Below, piece by piece: positions 43,907 to 48,023 of a stretch of 48,023 nucleotides of DNA. The notes under the pieces were generated by a model. That model was not told where the DNA came from, did no database searches, and worked only from the letters and a program-made list of their open reading frames with translations. Source of the DNA: Gymnopilus junonius (lineage: Eukaryota; Basidiomycota; Agaricomycetes; Agaricales; Galerinaceae). Where the stretch lies: contig JADNYJ010000260.1 of the NCBI GenBank assembly GCA_015501075.1, positions 1 through 48,023 of the forward strand. The letters are read 5' to 3'. Position numbers and translations under genes: made by a program. The first letter of the stretch is position 1, and the number at the start of each line of letters is the position of its first letter.

Positions 43907-44570
43907 ATGCCTCTCAAGACCGGTATCTACCACATTCGCTGGGTCCCAAAGCACATCAAGCTTCCCTTCATTGGAGGTGTGTACGCCACTGGTGATGCCC
44001 AAAACGCACCCGTTCGTGCAGAGGCACTGCATCCAGACGCTGGCAATCAGAAGGTACGTTGTCCTTCTGGCAGTCGACATTCGCTTCGGTCGACCTATTA
44101 ACTGCTTACTTTAGTGGAGGGTTGCGCCCATCGAAGGTAAAAAGGACACCTACCAGATCACTTACCCAGGAATTACCTTGGTGGGCAACGAAGGACCCTT
44201 TGTGACTAGCTGGGCCTCTTCAAAGAAGGGTGGCGAGGCGGAACCCGTTACTCTCGCTGGCCACATTGCAGAATGGATCATCACAGTCGTTGACGAGGAG
44301 CACAGTGTTTATCGGCAAGTGTTCGTGTTCGTCAAGAACAGGCTCTGTTTGTTAAATATATCCTGCAGTATTTCCGAGCCCCATGGTGAAATCGTTGGCG
44401 CTGTTCGTTACGTTACTGAGGAGTATAACCTGGTACGTAGTCTCTTTCATTTAAACTTTCAGAGCATTTACTATATTTCCTGAAACTTTCAGCTCTATGT
44501 TAAGTCGTACCCAATCATCCTAGACCTTTCTCCCCTTCCTTCTTGGCAATTCGTTCATGTCTCCGAGTAA
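43907..44570 (+). CDS. Mycocypin (clitocypin/macrocypin-like cysteine protease inhibitor), gene A
   Basis: 162 aa in four exons: 43907-44053, 44115-44314, 44369-44432, 44493-44570. It starts MPLKTGIYHIRWVP, then F-I-G-G-V-Y-A-T-G, A-P-V-R-A-E, W-R-V-A-P, Y-Q-I-T-Y-P-G, P-V-T-L-A-G-H-I-A-E-W and ends W-Q-F-V-H-V-S-E. This is the order of clitocypin-type beta-trefoil inhibitors: G-G-x-Y-A-T near the start, P-V-x-L/A-G in the middle, P-x-W-x-F at the end. Mycocypins are cytosolic, lack a signal peptide as here, and inhibit papain-like proteases (some also legumain), with a defence role against grazers. Intron 2 appears to use a GC donor (TAT CG|GCAAGT); a weaker GT six bases downstream would add two residues. 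Tandem with gene B. Confidence 0.82.
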
Positions 44571-45568
44571 TACCATCCCATTAACTATCGCCCGTGAGAT
44601 CCAAAGCCACATACCTATGCATTACCTTGTGTTTGCTGTACGAGTACAACGGTCCAATAAATCTGTTGTTAAATTGAGATTAACCGAATTTCCTTGAGGA
44701 TCTTGCATTAAGTTTTAGGAAGTAATTCATTGCATGAGCTTCGTTACGTATTTAAGTGGGTATGTGGTGGGTACTGTCCTTCACACAATGGGGTATGAAC
44801 ACCCTTGCCCATTGAATCATTGAAAAAGACGAGGCGCTTCTAGCAGCAAGCACACCTGACTTGGATAACGCCACTCTAACAAAACAGAGAAGAGAAAGTC
44901 TGATCTGAACAAATGTTCGGCTTTCAGGCAAGTGGAGTAATTGGCAAGGAAGCAGCGACACAGAACATCCTTACTATGTATAAAGAATATATATTACGCT
45001 GGACAAATTTGATGGTCATTGTCGATGTTATTCCATCAGTCCTTGATATCACCGTTCAAGCTAAAGTCCGTCATTTTCAAGCTTTCGAGAGATCACAATT
45101 CCAGAAACAATCTAGGGGAAAACAATTTGAATATCGACTTGGCTTGGAGCCTTGGAGTCATAGTATTCTTCTTTGAAGCTGTGAATGACCTGGACTCGTT
45201 GAATTTGTTTATGTGATCTGCAACTTGCACGAAAGTCAATCCCAACGAGCTCCAAGGGATCTCCACAATTAATAATTTAAACCTTCTTTGATTGAACGGT
45301 CCGCCGTGCACTACCCATGCGGAAATGACTTTCTCCATGATGAGTGAATATTGGAGTCACGAGGAATAATTGCAGTGGCCTCGACCTATGTTTAGAGTAC
45401 TCAACCCACAGTTTAATCCTCCAGTGTTCCAATTCCTGGATTCTCGGCTCCCAAACATAAGAATGAGACCCACCTCTCGTTAACTTTTTGTTCATTTATT
45501 TTGTCATGACGAGCCCTTGTTTGAGGGTCCTCTCCAATGGATTGCTCCAATTTCGGGTACCTTGATAG
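44571..45568. other. Intergenic between the mycocypin genes
   Basis: Short frames only (for example 44913-45176) with no domain and no third mycocypin copy recognised. Confidence 0.45.
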
Positions 45569-45575
45569 TATAAAA
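45569..45575 (+). promoter_or_regulatory. TATA box of mycocypin gene B
   Basis: TATAAAA 105 nt upstream of ATG 45674, within TAGTATAAAAGGCGG. Confidence 0.65.
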
Positions 45576-45673
45576 GGCGGACAGCGGAGAGCGTTCTTCC
45601 TCATCTTCTCTCATTCACTGTATTTGCAGCAAATTCTCTAACAGCTCACCTTCATACTCCGGAGTAATTAAAA

Positions 45674-46361
45674 ATGTCTATCAAGCCCGGTCTTTACGAA
45701 ATAAGTTGGGTTCCAATGCACATCCAACTCCCTTTCATAAGCGGTCAATATGCTACTGGCGGTAACATCAATGCACCGCTTCGAACGGAGGCAATGCGTC
45801 CTGGATCCTCCGGCCAAAAGGCACGTTTTTATTGTAGTATCTTATTTCTCTTTTGGAGTCCTTACCCCACCTTAGTGGCAAGTCGAGCCTGTCAAGGGCA
45901 AAAGGGACATTTACACGATTTCTAACCCCACCCTTCCTGAAGGTACGGGCATCAGCCGTACCTCTGGTGGTATCGTCCTTGCTGGATGGGGTATAGAAAA
46001 TGACCGTGGTGGCCCAACTGAACCTGTTACCCTCTCAGTCGATATGACACAGTGGTCTATCACCCCAACTGACCCTGCGAACAATGTTTTCTGGTAAGCG
46101 TCGTGCGTTAATCCAAGTTGTAATGATTGCTGATAAAAGTCCCTTAGTATTTCGCTTCCGTTCAATGAGATAGTACAGATCACCAGGGCTGTCACTGAGC
46201 AGAACAATCAGGCGAGTCCCGTATATGTTCAGCTTCTAGTTAATGAGTATATTTACCGCAATTTCTAGCTCTGTGTTCAGCCTTTTGTGACTGAGCCAAT
46301 GGCTCAAACACAAATGATGCAGGCTCTTCCTCAGTGGCAATTCGTCCCCGTTGCCCAGTAG
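45674..46361 (+). CDS. Mycocypin (clitocypin/macrocypin-like cysteine protease inhibitor), gene B
   Basis: 173 aa in four exons: 45674-45820, 45876-46093, 46148-46211, 46269-46361. It starts MSIKPGLYEISWVPMHIQLP, then Y-A-T-G-G, W-Q-V-E-P, I-S-N-P-T-L-P, P-V-T-L-S-V-D and ends L-P-Q-W-Q-F-V-P-V-A-Q. Exons 1 (147 nt) and 3 (64 nt) have exactly the lengths found in gene A; exons 2 and 4 are longer by 18 and 15 nt. Intron 1 has the donor AAG|GCACGT with no in-phase GT alternative. Intron 3 most simply uses CAG|GCGAGT, although a GT nine bases on (CCC|GTATAT) would keep the frame and add three residues. No signal peptide. A duplicate of gene A, substantially diverged. Confidence 0.82.
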
Positions 46362-47011
46362 TGGAAAAGCGCTCAAACATTGCTTGCCCGTGATCCATTC
46401 CAGAACAATAAGAAAAATGGTTTTTATTCCATCAGCTACTTCATGTACTGGAAAAGAAAAGCTGCGTGTACTCTATAATATGTACTTCAAAATTATCATT
46501 GTGACTTGCGTTTCAACGCGATGTGGGAATAAACGAGGTACCCCCCTACCGACTGTTTGATGTTCTAATCAACATGTCTAATCAATATCATGTCCATTTA
46601 TCACGGCTGGTAATGTCAAAGTCACGTCGTCGACGGAGTGGGCTGTGTCCGTCTCGATTTTAAAAGGCAATAACTTCTGAACAGATCATCCCGAGAACGC
46701 CGAATTGACACATCGTCGTTCTTCAGCCCAACAATCTCTATTTCCTCTGAGCACCGAATGTTCACAATGAATGGGTGCGTATGCCCGATATCCCCATATT
46801 CAAAACAAATTGCGCACTTTTTCTCCAGCGAGCCTAGATATCGGTTCAAGTCCGAGATGACTGTCGCTTGTATTTTTCAATGCTAACGAAATCGAAAGAC
46901 ACTCTGCGCAAGGCTCTATTACAATCAGGACAGCATTATGCTTGCATTTCGTTATATAGTCCAAAGCCCCAGCCTTGACTGCCAGATACTACTCTCTGTC
47001 TAATCCTCTGC
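46362..47011. other. Intergenic; one unassigned minus-strand frame
   Basis: The minus frame at about 46900-46622 (CAICFEYGDIGHTHPFIVNI) is open for over 75 codons without an ATG and could be a terminal exon behind an AG acceptor, but no domain or 5' exon was recognised. Confidence 0.35.
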
Positions 47012-47735
47012 ATGACTATGACAAACCCATATGCTGATTTGCGCAACAACGAAAACTTTGCTGCATCTTCCAGTTACTATACCGGATCTTCACTGGCACC
47101 TTCCTCGATCCTAGGTTCACTCCCTCGTTCACCTGTGAAGCTTCTCCAAACTACATTAGGTTCTTCTTTGAGTCGGTGGATGGAGACATCCTCGACTGTT
47201 CTATCGTTGGAAGCGGGGAACGTAAGCTTTTCGACATTACGACGGAGCCCCTCTCCGACGGCACGATGGCTACAAATTTCACGAAAAAAGACAAGGTTAT
47301 GTTTGCTCGAATGGAATGGACTCCGACACCTTTCGTCGAGATCGAGAATATATTGCCGAAGAAAAATGTATATACCTGGATAAGACCCATGGATGCGAAT
47401 CAGTAAGTCTGATGACCTGAGTGTGTTGAAATTTTGAGCTAAGGTCTGGCTGCAACTACAGGATCAGGACAATGCTGCCCGGCGAAGACGAATATACATG
47501 GGAGAGGCATAAACAAATCATACGTGAGTATACCACTTATTTACTCAAGCATACCCGATATTGATTCAAGCAGTTGTATAAATCTGGTCAAAGAGGAGAA
47601 GAGGCGCAATTGATCGCCAAGTTTCATCGAATGCTTGATTCCCTGATACTGGATGTAACCCCTGAAGCCGTATGTGCTGGAATTCTAGAAGCGATGGTAG
47701 TTGCTTTAGTCATTTTAACTGAGCCCCACAAGTAG
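47012..47735 (+). CDS. DUF6593 domain protein with frame anomalies
   Basis: Start ATG 47012 (or 47018), MTNPYADLRNNENFAASSSY, a disordered head. Near 47130 the frame must shift by one base to continue N-Y-I-R-F-F-F-E-S-V-D-G-D-I-L. Then follow D-C-S-I-V-G, K-L-F-D-I-T-T-E, F-A-R-M-E-W, V-E-I-E, and, after an intron at 47403-47461, E-D-E-Y-T-W. A second intron (from 47524) leads to Q-L-Y-K-S-G-Q-R-G and A-K-F-H-R, ending with A-M-V-V-A-L-V-I-L-T-E, but its phase is off by one. This order (I-L-x-S/C-x-I-V-G, W, E-I, Y-x-W, L-Y, F-H-R, V-V-x-x-V-x-x-E) is DUF6593, a basidiomycete family of unknown function. The two one-base problems may be sequence errors. Confidence 0.65.
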
Positions 47736-48023
47736 ACAGTGCGGAAAATAATGGATAAGAGTCTTTCCAATTTTACATTGTCTAGATTGCCAATTTCAAT
47801 CCCAGCTACAATGTTTCGACCTACTTGGATTCCTAGAGATAAGAAACTCAACAGCATGCGACGCCAGAGATCCAAAAAACAAACTAAGGAGCTTTGAAGC
47901 CGTATTACAGGCGTTGAAAAGGTGACCAAGAATACAAAGTCAGAGAGCTCAGCTTTTACGAATATAAGGACATGAACCAGCGCCAAACGAATACAGGTTC
48001 TTGAGCATAGAGTGCCATCGAAA
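47736..48023. other. Intergenic right edge; nothing recognised
   Basis: 288 bp after the DUF6593 stop with no ORF, repeat or splice signal that could be supported. Confidence 0.4.

Noticed and set aside
1..48023. CRISPR arrays, bacterial operons, rRNA genes
   Set aside because: The sequence is eukaryotic (spliceosomal introns throughout) and no regularly spaced direct repeats or rRNA-like segments were seen.

Overview
The window is nuclear DNA of a mushroom-forming basidiomycete (Agaricomycetes, probably Agaricales). The evidence is many short spliceosomal introns of about 45-85 nt, two tandem mycocypin-type cysteine protease inhibitor genes, fungal cellulose-binding modules (CBM1), etherase-type glutathione S-transferases (GTE), NACHT/NLR relics with the agaricomycete linker around SGERFD, and DUF6593 and DUF6699 proteins. 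Gene models were built by hand, joining exons by splice signals and phase. Names rest on recalled family motifs; no search was run.

Layout. 1-5 kb: the 3' end of a BTB-type gene, a 1,440-bp non-autonomous hAT transposon with an exact 8-bp target duplication, and a frameshifted BTB gene. 6.1-10 kb: a GTE gene relic split by a young gag-only LTR retrotransposon on the minus strand, with 537-bp LTRs that read the same. 10.4-11.3 kb: a secreted protein with two CBM1 modules. 12.5-13.8 kb: a decayed SET-domain gene. 15.4-22.9 kb: a diverged tandem segmental duplication, each unit carrying one intact GTE gene, with a single-CBM1 secreted protein gene between the units and several small inverted-repeat elements inserted. 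23-31 kb: two NACHT relics in opposite orientation flank a tandem pair of MFS monocarboxylate-type transporters, one frameshifted and one intact over 14 exons. 32.8-37 kb: acetyl-CoA hydrolase (ACH1-like), then a membrane-anchored SDR-like gene. 38.6-48 kb: DUF6699 protein, RING-finger protein, two mycocypins and a DUF6593 protein.

How the genes may work together (inference). The left half looks like a fast-evolving lignocellulose/detoxification patch: etherase-like GSTs interspersed with CBM1-only secreted proteins, full of transposons. The middle carries carboxylate transport and acetyl-CoA hydrolysis. The right holds a defence-type inhibitor pair. Half of the mycocypin introns appear to use GC rather than GT donors.

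Caution. Several genes (BTB, ACH1, MCT copy 1, DUF6593, NACHT) carry single-base indels, often in homopolymers. In a conserved gene such as ACH1 this suggests uncorrected sequence error at least as strongly as pseudogenisation.
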